DNA of 64,000 nt from Ruminococcus sp. (GCA_021205185.1 JAJPYB010000009.1:62001-126000); one strand, 5' to 3'. Numbered from the stretch's first letter, positions 19,310-31,691 are shown. The notes: a model not told the origin generated them from the letters alone. A program made the numbers and translations.

Positions 19310-20158
19310 ATGAGTATTAAAGGAGATTTACATTGTCACACCACTCTTTCCGACGGATCGCTTGGAATTGAAGAGGTTATTATTCAAGCTAAAAGAATGG
19401 GACTCGATTATTTATCTCTTACCGATCACGATACGCTTTCGTCAGCTAACAGAGCAAATGTTTTAGGAGAGAGATATGGAGTTAAGGTTATTCCCGGCGT
19501 TGAGCTGTCAGCTTGGGACGAGGAGAGAAACTGTAAGGTACATATTCTTTGCTATGCACCTCAGAAGCCTGACAGGCTTGAGGGGGTTTGCCATAAATCG
19601 TGCGAAATCAGAAAGCTTTGCGCTAGGGATATGATTGAAAAGGTTAAGGAGATATATCCTATTACAACAGAGTCTGTGCTTAAATACGCTAAAAGCAGCA
19701 AGAGCATATTCAAATCGCACATTATGCGCGCGCTTATAAATTACGGCTATGCTACTGAATATTACGGCGAGGTAAACAATAAGCTTTTTGACAGAAAAAC
19801 TGGCAGTTGTTCTGTTGTCAGAAGATATCCGAGCGTTAAGTTTGTACTTGATTTAATTCACTCGTCAAGGGGAATTGCTGTAATGGCACATCCTTGTCTT
19901 TATGATAATGTTGAGCTTTGTGAGGAGCTTGCAGCTGAGGGCAAGCTTGACGGAATTGAGGTATATCATTTTTCTGCAGACGAAGAAAATGAGAAGAAGC
20001 TTTTTGAAATAACTCAAAAATACAATCTTATCGCAACCGGCGGTTCTGACTTTCACGGTTCTTATAATATGCAGCCTACTCATATTGGAAGCAGAGTTAC
20101 TGATGAGGAAAATATAAATAAAATTCTCGAACTTGCAAAACAAAACGCATCAAAATAG
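19310..20158 (+). CDS. PHP domain phosphoesterase
   Basis: DLHCHTTLSDGSL, LTDHDT, GGSDFHG metal-binding motifs. Confidence 0.9.
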   Translation: MSIKGDLHCHTTLSDGSLGIEEVIIQAKRMGLDYLSLTDHDTLSSANRANVLGERYGVKVIPGVELSAWDEERNCKVHILCYAPQKPDRLEGVCHKSCEIRKLCARDMIEKVKEIYPITTESVLKYAKSSKSIFKSHIMRALINYGYATEYYGEVNNKLFDRKTGSCSVVRRYPSVKFVLDLIHSSRGIAVMAHPCLYDNVELCEELAAEGKLDGIEVYHFSADEENEKKLFEITQKYNLIATGGSDFHGSYNMQPTHIGSRVTDEENINKILELAKQNASK

Positions 20159-20169
20159 AGGTAGTAGCA

Positions 20170-21357
20170 ATGGATATAATGGAAAAAGCACTTAAATTTC
20201 ACAAGGATTTGGGCGGTAAAATAGAGGTTGTTTCAAGAGCAAAAATCGATGATAGAGAGTCTTTAAGCGTTGCGTATACCCCTGGTGTTGCTGAGCCTTG
20301 TCTTAAAATCAAAGAAAATCCTGAGCTTTCTTACGAGCTTACAAGGCGTTCAAATCTGGTGGCAGTAATAACCGACGGCACGGCAGTTTTAGGACTTGGC
20401 GATATTGGCGGCTTAGCAGGGATGCCTGTTATGGAGGGTAAATGCGCATTATTTAAGGAATTTGCTGATGTTGACGCTTTTCCACTTTGTATCAAATCTA
20501 AGGATACCGATGAAATTGTCAGAACAATCGAGCTTATTTCTGATAGCTTCGGAGGAATAAATCTTGAGGATATAGCAGCACCACGCTGCTTTGAAATTGA
20601 GCAAAAGCTAAAGGAAAGACTTGATATTCCCGTATTTCATGACGATCAGCACGGAACAGCTATTGTCGTTGGCGCAGCGCTTATTAACGCTTGTAAAATT
20701 GCAAACAAGAAGCTTGGCGACTTAACGCTTGTAATCAACGGCGCAGGAGCTGCCGGAACGGCAATAGGAAAGTTTTTAATTTCTCTCGGCGTTGGCGATG
20801 TAATTATGGTTGACATCGGGGGAATTATATGTGAGGGCGATGCTGCTCTCAGTCCTGCTCATCAGGAAATTGCTAAAATTACCAACAAGAATCACAAAAC
20901 AGGCTCTTTAGCTGACGCAGTTCAGGGAGCAGATGTGTTTGTCGGCGTATCCCGTCCGGGACTTTTGACGGAGGATATGGTAGGCAGCATGAATGATAAG
21001 TCTATCATTTTTGCAATGGCTAATCCAACGCCTGAAATAATGCCTGACAAGGCTTTGGAGGCTGGTGCTTTTATAGTGGGAACCGGTCGAAGCGATTTTT
21101 CAAATCAAATCAACAATGTTATTGCTTTTCCTGGAATTTTCAAGGGAGCGCTGAGCGTCAGAGCTTCGGATATCAACGAAGAAATGAAGCTTGCGGCGGC
21201 ATTTGCGATAGCTTCCTGCGTGTCTGACAGCGAGCTTTCAAGAGATTATATTTTACCTGATTCATTTGATAAGAAGATTCCAATAGCTGTCGCGAAGGCG
21301 GTAGCAGACGCAGCTGTAAAAAGCGGCGTCGCAAGGATTAAAAACACGGAGGTTTAA
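20170..21357 (+). CDS. NAD(P)-dependent malic enzyme
   Basis: VAYTPGVAEPC, FHDDQHGTAIV, NGAGAAGTAI, ANPTPEI motifs. Confidence 0.93.
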   Translation: MDIMEKALKFHKDLGGKIEVVSRAKIDDRESLSVAYTPGVAEPCLKIKENPELSYELTRRSNLVAVITDGTAVLGLGDIGGLAGMPVMEGKCALFKEFADVDAFPLCIKSKDTDEIVRTIELISDSFGGINLEDIAAPRCFEIEQKLKERLDIPVFHDDQHGTAIVVGAALINACKIANKKLGDLTLVINGAGAAGTAIGKFLISLGVGDVIMVDIGGIICEGDAALSPAHQEIAKITNKNHKTGSLADAVQGADVFVGVSRPGLLTEDMVGSMNDKSIIFAMANPTPEIMPDKALEAGAFIVGTGRSDFSNQINNVIAFPGIFKGALSVRASDINEEMKLAAAFAIASCVSDSELSRDYILPDSFDKKIPIAVAKAVADAAVKSGVARIKNTEV

Positions 21358-21360
21358 ATT

Positions 21361-21606
21361 ATGACATATAGCTATAAGACAAAGGGCGTTTGCTCAAGAC
21401 AAATAAATGTTGAAGTTGAAGACGGGATTGTAAAGAATGTGCAGTTTGTTGGCGGTTGTCAAGGAAACACACAGGGTGTTGCAATACTTGCCAAGGACAG
21501 ACCTGTTGATGAAGTGATAGAGCTTCTTGAAGGAATAGATTGCGGCGGAAGGGGAACCTCCTGCCCGGATCAGCTTGCAAAGGCTTTAAAGGAAGCTATC
21601 AATTAG
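21361..21606 (+). CDS. TSCPD domain-containing protein
   Basis: GVCSRQINVEVEDG...GGCQGNTQGV...CGGRGTSCPDQLAKAL. Confidence 0.88.
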   Translation: MTYSYKTKGVCSRQINVEVEDGIVKNVQFVGGCQGNTQGVAILAKDRPVDEVIELLEGIDCGGRGTSCPDQLAKALKEAIN

Positions 21607-21627
21607 TCTGATTTAAGAGACATAAAA

Positions 21628-21656
21628 TTAACAATAATCCCTCCCTTGAATATAAT
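21628..21656 (+). promoter_or_regulatory. Putative promoter in front of yunB
   Basis: TTAACA - 17 nt - TATAAT, overlapping the upstream arm of the yunB leader hairpin. Confidence 0.45.
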
Positions 21657-21675
21657 GGAATATTTAAAGGAGGGA
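21638..21675 (+). promoter_or_regulatory. Hairpin sequestering the yunB Shine-Dalgarno
   Basis: TCCCTCCCTTGAATAT-aatgga-ATATTTAAAGGAGGGA: 16-position stem with one mismatch and one G-T wobble; SD GGAGGG in the 3' arm. Confidence 0.65.
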
Positions 21676-21681
21676 TAAATT

Positions 21682-22323
21682 ATGCTTGTCAGAAAAAAGA
21701 AAAAGCACTTGAAATTAAAGATAATTATTTTATGCTTTATAGTTTTTGCAATTATTTTGCTTATTGCTTTTGATAGCCTTGTAAAATCAAGAACAAAAGA
21801 AATTGCAATTGTAAAAAGTGAAAGCTATGCTGAAAGCGTTGTAACAAGCTCTGTGAGTGAGTGTATGAGCGAATGCGACGGATTTGAATTTGTAAGCAAG
21901 CAATACAGCGGCGACAAAATAACAGCTATTGAGGTAAATTCCAACGAGGTAAACGCATTCAAGCAGGTGCTGACTGAAACGATAAACGATAAGCTTAGCG
22001 ATACAAATAACGCAAGCTATAAAATAAATCTGGCGGCTGTGCTTTCAAGCAACCTTTTTGGCAAAATCGGTCCTGGCGTTAGTATTTATTTTCAAAACGA
22101 GGGGAGCGTTGATCTGAACATTACCAGCGACTTTTCCTCAGCAGGAATAAATCAAACTATACATAGAATTTATGCGACTATAAGCCTTGATATTTTAGCT
22201 GTTACTCCGTCGGGCAGCTATAGCGTTCCGTTCAGTACCGAATATGTGATAAGTGAAACGGTTGTAATCGGCGACATTCCGCAAGCTTATGCAACAATTA
22301 CTGACGAAGAAAAAATTACTTAA
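21682..22323 (+). CDS. yunB: Sporulation protein YunB
   Basis: N-terminal TM, IKINLAAVLSSNLFGKIGPGVSIYF-type motif, YunB length. Confidence 0.85.
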   Translation: MLVRKKKKHLKLKIIILCFIVFAIILLIAFDSLVKSRTKEIAIVKSESYAESVVTSSVSECMSECDGFEFVSKQYSGDKITAIEVNSNEVNAFKQVLTETINDKLSDTNNASYKINLAAVLSSNLFGKIGPGVSIYFQNEGSVDLNITSDFSSAGINQTIHRIYATISLDILAVTPSGSYSVPFSTEYVISETVVIGDIPQAYATITDEEKIT

Positions 22324-22367
22324 AAAGCTGGTAAATCTATATAAAATGTGCTATACTATATCTGTGA

Positions 22368-24377
<2,010 letters not shown>

Positions 24378-24400
24378 ATCTGATATGAGGAGGATGTATA

Positions 24401-24670
24401 ATGGGAATTGACATTAAACACATTGCAAAGCTTTCAAGACTTTACATTGAAGACGAAAAGGTGGAAAAGTTTGAAAGCGATATGCTGGGGATCGTTCAAA
24501 TGGTTGAAAACCTTCCGGATGTAGAGGACGAGCCGTTGATCGATCCGGCAAACCCTATGACGCTAAGAGAGGATAAGGCAGAGGGCGGCAAATATTCAAG
24601 AGATGAGCTTACCCGCAATGCACCTCATGTAACGGCTGGCTGTCTTGTTGTGCCAAAGACTGTAGAATAG
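24401..24670 (+). CDS. gatC: Asp-tRNA(Asn)/Glu-tRNA(Gln) amidotransferase subunit C
   Basis: HIAKLSRLYIEDEKVEKFESDM...LREDKAEGG; upstream of gatA. Confidence 0.93.
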   Translation: MGIDIKHIAKLSRLYIEDEKVEKFESDMLGIVQMVENLPDVEDEPLIDPANPMTLREDKAEGGKYSRDELTRNAPHVTAGCLVVPKTVE

Positions 24671-24681
24671 GGGGAGTAGGA

Positions 24682-26139
24682 ATGGAACTTTATAATTTGA
24701 GCGGATACGAGCTTTCCAAAAAGCTTGAAAGCAAGGAGATAAGCTCAAAAGAGCTGACAGAAGCTGTATTTGATAGAATTGACAGCGTTGAAGATAAGGT
24801 TGACGCTTATGTAACGCTTGATAAGGAAAATGCACTAAAAAAAGCGGTTGAGGTTGACGAGAAAAGAGCAAGTGGCGAAAAGCTTTCAAGGCTTGCCGGA
24901 CTTCCTATTGGAATCAAGGACAATATTTCAACCAGAAATCTGCGTACAACCTGCTCGTCTAAAATGCTTGAGAATTACATTCCGTCGTTTAACGCTACCG
25001 TTATGGACAAGCTAAATGGAGAGGATATTGTTATAACAGGCAAGCTTAATATGGACGAATTTGCTATGGGCTCGTCAACCGAAACATCATATTTTAAAAA
25101 GACGAAAAATCCTTTTGATGAAACCAGAATACCAGGCGGCTCGTCGGGCGGTTCTGCTGCTGCTGTTTCGGCGGGCGAAGCTATTATGGCGCTTGGCTCT
25201 GATACAGGCGGCTCTATAAGACAGCCTGCTTCCTATTGCGGCGTTGTAGGTCTGAAGCCTACATACGGAGCTGTTTCACGTTTTGGACTTGTAGCATTTG
25301 CCTCTTCTCTTGACCAGATAGGACCTATCGGCAGGACTGTTAAGGATACTGTAATGCTTTACAGCGCTATATGCGGATTTGACAAAATGGACGCAACGAG
25401 CAAAAATATGTCACACCCGGATTACCTTGCTGATTTAAAGTGCGACGTTAAAGGACTCAGGATAGGCGTTCCAAAGGAATATTTCTCAAAGGGAATTGAT
25501 GAAAACGTAAAGAGCGCAGTATTAAGCGCTGTAAAAGTTCTTGAGCAAAACGGAGCCGTCGTCAAGGAGGTTTCTCTTCCGTCAACTGAATATGCGCTGA
25601 ACGCTTACTATATTATTTCCTCAGCAGAAGCTTCATCTAATCTTGCAAGATACGACGGCGTAAAATACGGCTATCGTGCAAAGGATTACGATAATTTGAT
25701 TGATATGTACGAAAAAACACGTTCTGAAGGCTTTGGCGACGAGGTTAAGAGAAGAATTATGCTCGGCACCTTTGTTTTAAGCTCGGGCTATTACGATGCA
25801 TATTACAAGAAGGCAAGACTTCTGCAAAGAAGAATTTCAAAGGAATTTTGCGATGTGTTCAAAGAGGTTGACCTGCTTGCTGCACCGACAGTTCCTTCAA
25901 CAGCGTTTAAAATTGGCGAGAATATTGACAACCCTCTTAAAATGTATGCAACTGACGTTTGTACTGTAACTATTAACATCGCAGGGCTTCCGGCAATCAG
26001 CGTTCCTTGTGGCTATGATGAGGCAGGACTTCCGATTGGCTTACAGCTTATATCGGATAAATTTAACGAACAGACGCTTTTAAATACGGCTGAATGTTAT
26101 GAAAATATCATGGGCGGCTTCAGACGCCCCGTACTTTAG
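24682..26139 (+). CDS. gatA: Asp-tRNA(Asn)/Glu-tRNA(Gln) amidotransferase subunit A
   Basis: Amidase signature GGSSGGSAAAVSAGEAIMALGSDTGGSIRQPAS. Confidence 0.97.
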   Translation: MELYNLSGYELSKKLESKEISSKELTEAVFDRIDSVEDKVDAYVTLDKENALKKAVEVDEKRASGEKLSRLAGLPIGIKDNISTRNLRTTCSSKMLENYIPSFNATVMDKLNGEDIVITGKLNMDEFAMGSSTETSYFKKTKNPFDETRIPGGSSGGSAAAVSAGEAIMALGSDTGGSIRQPASYCGVVGLKPTYGAVSRFGLVAFASSLDQIGPIGRTVKDTVMLYSAICGFDKMDATSKNMSHPDYLADLKCDVKGLRIGVPKEYFSKGIDENVKSAVLSAVKVLEQNGAVVKEVSLPSTEYALNAYYIISSAEASSNLARYDGVKYGYRAKDYDNLIDMYEKTRSEGFGDEVKRRIMLGTFVLSSGYYDAYYKKARLLQRRISKEFCDVFKEVDLLAAPTVPSTAFKIGENIDNPLKMYATDVCTVTINIAGLPAISVPCGYDEAGLPIGLQLISDKFNEQTLLNTAECYENIMGGFRRPVL

Positions 26140-26154
26140 AAAGGAGCGTTTGAA

Positions 26155-27591
26155 ATGGTAAAAGGTTATGAAGTAGTTATAGGACTTGAAACTCACGCAG
26201 AGCTAAATACCGAATCGAAGATATATTGCAGCTGTAAGAATCAGTTTGGTCTTGAGGTTAATACGCAGGTTTGTCCGATATGTATGGGAATGCCCGGAGC
26301 GTTGCCGACGCTTAATGAAAAGGTTGTCGACTATGCAATTAAAATGGGCCATGCTCTAAACTGCAAAATAAACTCTGTATGTAAGCAGGACAGAAAGAAT
26401 TATTTCTATCCTGACCTGCCTAAAGCTTATCAGATTTCACAGGCAGAGGTTCCGCTTTGTGAGAACGGATATGTAGATGTGTATGTTGACGGTGAGGAGC
26501 GCAGAATAGGAATCACTCGTATTCATATTGAGGAGGATGCAGGAAAGCTTTTGCACAGCGATAAGTTTTCAGGCTCGCTTGTTGACTTGAACAGATGCGG
26601 TGTTCCTCTTATAGAAATCGTTTCTGAGCCTGATATGAGAAGCTCAGCGGAGGCTAAGGCTTATCTTGAAACGCTTAAATCAATTTTGCAATACCTCGAT
26701 ATTTGCGACTGTAAAATGCAGGAGGGCTCAATCCGCTGCGATGTAAACGTTTCAGTTCACAAGCCGGGCGAGCCGCTCGGAACCAGAAGTGAGATGAAAA
26801 ACGTAAACAGCTTTTCAGCAGCAGTTCGTGGAATTGATTATGAGGTAAACAGACAGATTGAGCTTTTGGAATCGGGTTCAAAGGTTGTTCAGGAAACAAG
26901 ACGTTGGGACGACGACAAGGGAATAAGCGTTTCTATGAGAAGCAAGGAGGACGCACAGGATTATAGATATTTCCCAGAGCCTGATTTGCTGACTATAGTT
27001 GTTGACGAGGACAGAATAAGCGCACTCAAGGAAGAGATTCCAGAGCTTCCGAACAAAAAGCTAATTCGCTACATTAAAGAGTTTGAACTTAGCTTAAAGG
27101 AGGCTACCGCTATTTCTGAAAATGTTGCAAAGGCACGCTTCTTTGATGAGTGTGTTGCAAGCGGCGAGGTTTCACCAAAGTCGGTTTGCAACTGGTTGCT
27201 TGGAGATATTGCTAAGTACGAAAACGCAAACAATATAGCGATAACCGAAACGCCTGTTACGCCTAATAAGCTTGTTGAGCTTATAAAGGTTATTGAATCG
27301 GGTAAAATTTCAAATGCCGCCGGCAAAACGGTATTTGAGGTTATTATCAAAGAGAATAAGGAAATTGAAGACGTTATCAAGGAAAAATCCTTAGCGCAGG
27401 TTTCAGACCAGTTGACACTTGAAGCTATTGCAAATGAGGTTTTGTCAAACAATGAAAAATCCGTTAATGATTATAAAAACGGAAAGACGAACGCACTTGG
27501 CTTCTTAGTAGGTCAATGTATGAAGGCTTCTAAAGGAAAGGCCAACCCCTCGATGATGAAGGAAATCATTTTAAAGAAAATAGAAGGATAA
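26155..27591 (+). CDS. gatB: Asp-tRNA(Asn)/Glu-tRNA(Gln) amidotransferase subunit B
   Basis: VIGLETHAELNTESKIYCSC, DLNRCGVPLIEIVSEPD. Confidence 0.97.
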   Translation: MVKGYEVVIGLETHAELNTESKIYCSCKNQFGLEVNTQVCPICMGMPGALPTLNEKVVDYAIKMGHALNCKINSVCKQDRKNYFYPDLPKAYQISQAEVPLCENGYVDVYVDGEERRIGITRIHIEEDAGKLLHSDKFSGSLVDLNRCGVPLIEIVSEPDMRSSAEAKAYLETLKSILQYLDICDCKMQEGSIRCDVNVSVHKPGEPLGTRSEMKNVNSFSAAVRGIDYEVNRQIELLESGSKVVQETRRWDDDKGISVSMRSKEDAQDYRYFPEPDLLTIVVDEDRISALKEEIPELPNKKLIRYIKEFELSLKEATAISENVAKARFFDECVASGEVSPKSVCNWLLGDIAKYENANNIAITETPVTPNKLVELIKVIESGKISNAAGKTVFEVIIKENKEIEDVIKEKSLAQVSDQLTLEAIANEVLSNNEKSVNDYKNGKTNALGFLVGQCMKASKGKANPSMMKEIILKKIEG

Positions 27592-27597
27592 AAGTCA

Positions 27598-27628
27598 AAG
27601 CTGACGGCACTTAGCTGTCAGCTTTTTC
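27598..27628 (+). terminator. Terminator after gatB, overlapping the stop of the convergent gene
   Basis: AAGCTGAC-ggcacttagct-GTCAGCTTTTT. Confidence 0.7.
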
Positions 27629-28639
27629 TTTTGTGAATATCAGAAAAATGACAAGAATTGCGGCTAGTATTGTACCCGGAAGGCTTATGCTTGTGGATTT
27701 AATATTGTAAACGTATGACGCATAAATACTTGGCGTATAGCCTGTTGCTTTTATAATCACAAGGCACAAAAACGCACTTAAAGGACAGGCTGCAAGCCGT
27801 GACAAAATTATGTATTTCAGCGTCAAACCTGTTACAGATTTAAGCTGCAATAGAATACAAATACCTCCGAAAGACGATATAGCTGCAACAATCGGCATAT
27901 AAGAGGTACTTGCATTGTCAAGCGCTGTTATGTTTGTAATTTCAAAAAAGGATTTTATAATTGTAGCAGTCGGTTTGTCAATGTTTTTTAATATTCCGTT
28001 CAAGAAAGTTGTCACAAAGGAAAAGGAAAGTATCACAGCGCAGATTTTAAAAATGCTGATTGCAGAATTTGTAATCGAAGAAATGAGATCAGGCTTTTGA
28101 AGAGTGACATCAAGGGATTTGACTTGTGGCTTGTAAATTCTGTTTATGACTATTGCAATTAAAGCGTTTGAAAGAAAGCATGATAGAAAAATTATTATTC
28201 CTGCATTTTCATCACCGTATATAGAAATTCCAACTAAGCCTAGCAAAAACGACGGACCGCCGCCGTAGCATGAAGCTGACATTACTGATGCAGTTTTTTT
28301 GTCAATTTCGCCCTTTTCAAGCATATCGTTTATAAGCTTCATTCCAATAGGGTAGCCGCAAATATTTCCCATTACAAATACAAAAAACAAACTGATTGGA
28401 AGTGAAAAAATGTATTTTGCCAGCGGCTTTAGCGGAACAAATATAAACTTGTAAATTCCGCTTTCGATTATCAGGCTTGACAGCACCATATAAATAAATA
28501 ACGACGGAATAATTACATTTATACACCGCACAACGCAAGCGTTAATATTTTCGGAAAGCTCCTTTGTATTTACAAGTGAGTATATATAAGTTGCAACGGT
28601 TACGATACACAAAAATACTATCAGCAGTTTTCTTTTCAT
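27611..28639 (-). CDS. YlbJ-like / nucleoside-recognition (Gate) domain integral membrane protein
   Basis: Polytopic; GYPIGMKLINDMLEKGEIDKKTASVMSASCYGGGPSFLLGLVG resembles the YlbJ Gate motif. Confidence 0.65.
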   Translation of the reverse strand: MKRKLLIVFLCIVTVATYIYSLVNTKELSENINACVVRCINVIIPSLFIYMVLSSLIIESGIYKFIFVPLKPLAKYIFSLPISLFFVFVMGNICGYPIGMKLINDMLEKGEIDKKTASVMSASCYGGGPSFLLGLVGISIYGDENAGIIIFLSCFLSNALIAIVINRIYKPQVKSLDVTLQKPDLISSITNSAISIFKICAVILSFSFVTTFLNGILKNIDKPTATIIKSFFEITNITALDNASTSYMPIVAAISSFGGICILLQLKSVTGLTLKYIILSRLAACPLSAFLCLVIIKATGYTPSIYASYVYNIKSTSISLPGTILAAILVIFLIFTKEKADS

Positions 28640-28661
28640 TTAATACATCACCTTCTGAATA

Positions 28662-28690
28662 GAATATATTTGTCTATAATATAATACTAA
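28662..28690 (+). promoter_or_regulatory. Possible sigma-E-type promoter for yqfCD
   Basis: GAATATATT...AATACTA; ATA and ATAC elements separated by 17 nt, as upstream of spoIIIAA in this window. Confidence 0.35.
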
Positions 28691-28699
28691 AAAGGGTGA

Positions 28700-28945
28700 T
28701 TGAATATGAAGATAAAAGAATACATACCTATTACGAACGATATAGTTATAAGCGACGGAAATTATATGTCGATCGAGAATTTTAAAAGCCTATCCGAATG
28801 TAGCGATATTTTGATTGGAGTAAGAGCTAAAAACTATATGATAAATATCTGGGGAAGCGGCTTAAGAGTAGAGTTTTATTCCAGCAATAATATTTTTATC
28901 TTTGGAAGCTTTGAAAAAATAGAATTTCTTAAAGCTGTGAGGTGA
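28700..28945 (+). CDS. yqfC: YabP/YqfC family sporulation protein
   Basis: Short YabP-like fold sequence (ENFKSLSECSDILIGVRAKNYMINIWGSGLRVEFYSSNNIFIFGSFEKIEF); upstream of yqfD. Confidence 0.85.
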   Translation: MNMKIKEYIPITNDIVISDGNYMSIENFKSLSECSDILIGVRAKNYMINIWGSGLRVEFYSSNNIFIFGSFEKIEFLKAVR

Positions 28946-28948
28946 CAA

Positions 28949-30130
28949 ATGTTTCTGAAAAGAATATTAGGTGTTGTGTCGCTGGAAATCATATCAGCAG
29001 AACCGCTAAAGCTTTTAAACGAGCTTATCAGGCAAAATATAACGCTGCTGTCAAGCTATATTGACGGCTACACTCTTAATGCGAAAATTTATTTTGTCGA
29101 CTACTTCAAGGTCAAAAAAATCGTCAGAGCACGAGATGAGAAAATTGAAACAGTTAAGGATAACGGCGGAATAATTTCATTTTTCTTCAGATACAGACTG
29201 CGCTATGGAATAATGGTAGGCTTTATAGTTTCGTTGTTTGCTTGTATATTTTTATCGAATGTGCTGCTGGAAGTTCAGATAAACGGCGCTGACGAGCAAA
29301 CTAAGGCGCAGGTTTTAAGCGTGTTGGAGCAAGACGGAGTAGATATTGGAGCGTTTTTGCCAACTGTAAACAGACTGGCTCTTGAATGTGATCTGGTTGA
29401 CAATACATCTACTGTTGCGCTTGCAGATACAAGGACAGAAGGATGCACACTTATAATTGATATTAAAATGATTGATGAAAAGCTGTCAACAAAAACCAGC
29501 AGAATTTACGCTGATATTGTAGCCAGCAGGGACGCAGTAATTACCTCTATGGAAATTTTTGCGGGAGATAAGGTAAAGGTTGTCGGGGAAGAGGTTAAAA
29601 AAGGAGAAGTAATAGTTTCAGGAAAAATGGCGCTTCATGGTAAGCTTTTGCCTATTGAAAAGGAAGCGTACTTTTATTCATCAGGTAAAGTACACGGTGA
29701 CTATGACGAAACTGTTTCGTTTTACGTTCCGTTTAATGATATAAAGCAAACGGTTGAAAGGGAAGTAAGCACAGCACAGTATTTTCAGTTTTTCTCGGCG
29801 CAAATACCATTTAATCCGTTCGCTGACAACTCAGGGCTTAAAGAAAGCGAAAGCATAAGCTATTTTAGCCTGTTCGGTTTAGAGATGCCGTTTGGAATTG
29901 CTACTAAAACTTACGATAAATATGCTTTTGAAGCGATTGTCAGAAGCGAGGATGAGGCAATAAGCGTTGGTGAAAACAGAATTAAAAACTACGAGAAAAA
30001 TATTCTAAAGGACAAAACGATTCTGTCGAGGTCTGAAAAGATTGATACAACAGACAATGGTATAACAATAACTGTTACCTATAGGCTTAACGGCGAAATA
30101 GGAGAAATAAAAGAAATATACAAAAAATAG
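28949..30130 (+). CDS. yqfD: Sporulation protein YqfD
   Basis: TM near residue 95 and YqfD-type extracytoplasmic domain; follows yqfC, precedes phoH. Confidence 0.88.
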   Translation: MFLKRILGVVSLEIISAEPLKLLNELIRQNITLLSSYIDGYTLNAKIYFVDYFKVKKIVRARDEKIETVKDNGGIISFFFRYRLRYGIMVGFIVSLFACIFLSNVLLEVQINGADEQTKAQVLSVLEQDGVDIGAFLPTVNRLALECDLVDNTSTVALADTRTEGCTLIIDIKMIDEKLSTKTSRIYADIVASRDAVITSMEIFAGDKVKVVGEEVKKGEVIVSGKMALHGKLLPIEKEAYFYSSGKVHGDYDETVSFYVPFNDIKQTVEREVSTAQYFQFFSAQIPFNPFADNSGLKESESISYFSLFGLEMPFGIATKTYDKYAFEAIVRSEDEAISVGENRIKNYEKNILKDKTILSRSEKIDTTDNGITITVTYRLNGEIGEIKEIYKK

Positions 30131-30216
30131 GAAAATTGCTCTTTATTTTTAAAAAGAGGTGTGTTATAATAAAATCAAGATGTAAGCTCTGAACAAAAAA
30201 GCAAAGGAAAGAAAAC

Positions 30217-31188
30217 ATGATAGAAAAAACTATTGAAGTGCAAAACATGGATGCAATACTCAACGTCTTTGGAAATTACGACGAGAATGTGAATCTACTG
30301 CAAAAGGAATATAATGTCGTAATTTTAAATCGTGGAGCTGACATTAAAATAACAGGCGATGAGGAAAATGTCAGAAAGGCGTCAGAAGCTGTTAAATCCT
30401 TGTTTTTGCTTGCTGAAAAAGGTACCGTTTTAGACGAGCAAAGCATTCGCTACGTTTTTTCTTTAGTCAGAGAAGGCACTCAGAGAGAGCTTGAAAAGCT
30501 TTCAGACGATGGAATTTGCGTTACTACAACAGGAAAAATTGTACGGCCTAAAACAATCGGTCAAAAGAAATATGTAGACCAAATTAAAAAGAATACTATT
30601 GTTTTAGGAGTAGGACCTGCCGGCACTGGAAAAACATATCTTGCTGTTGCTATGGCGGTTAAGGCATTCAGAGCACACGATGTAAATAAAATAATTCTTA
30701 CAAGACCTGCTGTTGAGGCCGGCGAAAAGCTGGGATTTTTGCCCGGCGATTTACAAAATAAGGTTGATCCGTATTTAAGACCTCTTTACGACGCTTTGTT
30801 TGAAATGCTGGGAGCTGAATCTTTTGTTAAGCAGCAGGAAAGGGGAGCAATTGAGGTCGCACCGCTTGCTTATATGCGTGGCAGAACGCTTGACGATGCG
30901 TTTATAATTTTAGATGAAGCACAAAATACAACGCCTGAGCAAATGAAAATGTTTCTGACTCGTTTAGGCTTTAATTCAAAAATTGTAATTACAGGCGACA
31001 TCACGCAAATTGACCTTCCTGATTCAAGAAAGTCAGGACTTGTTCAAGCAATGAAGGTTTTAAAGAACGTTGACGATATTTATATCAATAGATTTACTGA
31101 AAAGGACGTTGTAAGGCATAAGCTGGTTCAGGATATAATCAAGGCTTATGAAAAATATACAAACGAAAGGAAAGGGCAAAGACAATGA
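30217..31188 (+). CDS. phoH: PhoH family ATPase
   Basis: GVGPAGTGKTYLAVAMAV, DDAFIILDEAQNTTPEQMKMFLTRLGFNSK. Confidence 0.96.
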   Translation: MIEKTIEVQNMDAILNVFGNYDENVNLLQKEYNVVILNRGADIKITGDEENVRKASEAVKSLFLLAEKGTVLDEQSIRYVFSLVREGTQRELEKLSDDGICVTTTGKIVRPKTIGQKKYVDQIKKNTIVLGVGPAGTGKTYLAVAMAVKAFRAHDVNKIILTRPAVEAGEKLGFLPGDLQNKVDPYLRPLYDALFEMLGAESFVKQQERGAIEVAPLAYMRGRTLDDAFIILDEAQNTTPEQMKMFLTRLGFNSKIVITGDITQIDLPDSRKSGLVQAMKVLKNVDDIYINRFTEKDVVRHKLVQDIIKAYEKYTNERKGQRQ

Positions 31189-31682
31189 GTAAGGCGAAGG
31201 TTTTAATTTACAACAAGCAAAAGGACGTAAAAATCCCTGTCGGAATCAGGCTTTTAATCAGAAGAAGCTGCACCGCTGTTTTGATGTACGAAAATTTCCC
31301 GGGAAATGCTGAGGTTTCAGTTTCGTTTGTAAACGATGAGCAAATTCACGAGCTTAATAAGGAATACCGAAATATAGATAAGTCTACTGACGTTTTGTCG
31401 TTTCCTCTTGGTGAAAACGGAAATTACGATATAAATCAGGAAACTAACGACTACCTTCTTGGAGATATTGTTATTTCTCTCCAAACCGCAGAAAGACAAG
31501 CTGATATATATAACCATTCTCTTGAACGTGAAATTGGCTTTTTAACAGTTCATTCTATGTTTCATCTGTTAGGCTACGACCACGAGAACAATAACCTTGA
31601 AGCGCAGATTATGAGAGAAAAGGAAGAGGCTGTTTTAGACGAGCTTGGAATATCAAAAAGTAGTACGTTTGTCGATGAATAA
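31185..31682 (+). CDS. ybeY: Endoribonuclease YbeY
   Basis: HSMFHLLGYDHENN metal-binding motif, STDVLSFPL. Confidence 0.96.
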   Translation: MSKAKVLIYNKQKDVKIPVGIRLLIRRSCTAVLMYENFPGNAEVSVSFVNDEQIHELNKEYRNIDKSTDVLSFPLGENGNYDINQETNDYLLGDIVISLQTAERQADIYNHSLEREIGFLTVHSMFHLLGYDHENNNLEAQIMREKEEAVLDELGISKSSTFVDE

Positions 31683-31691
31683 GGAGAATTG

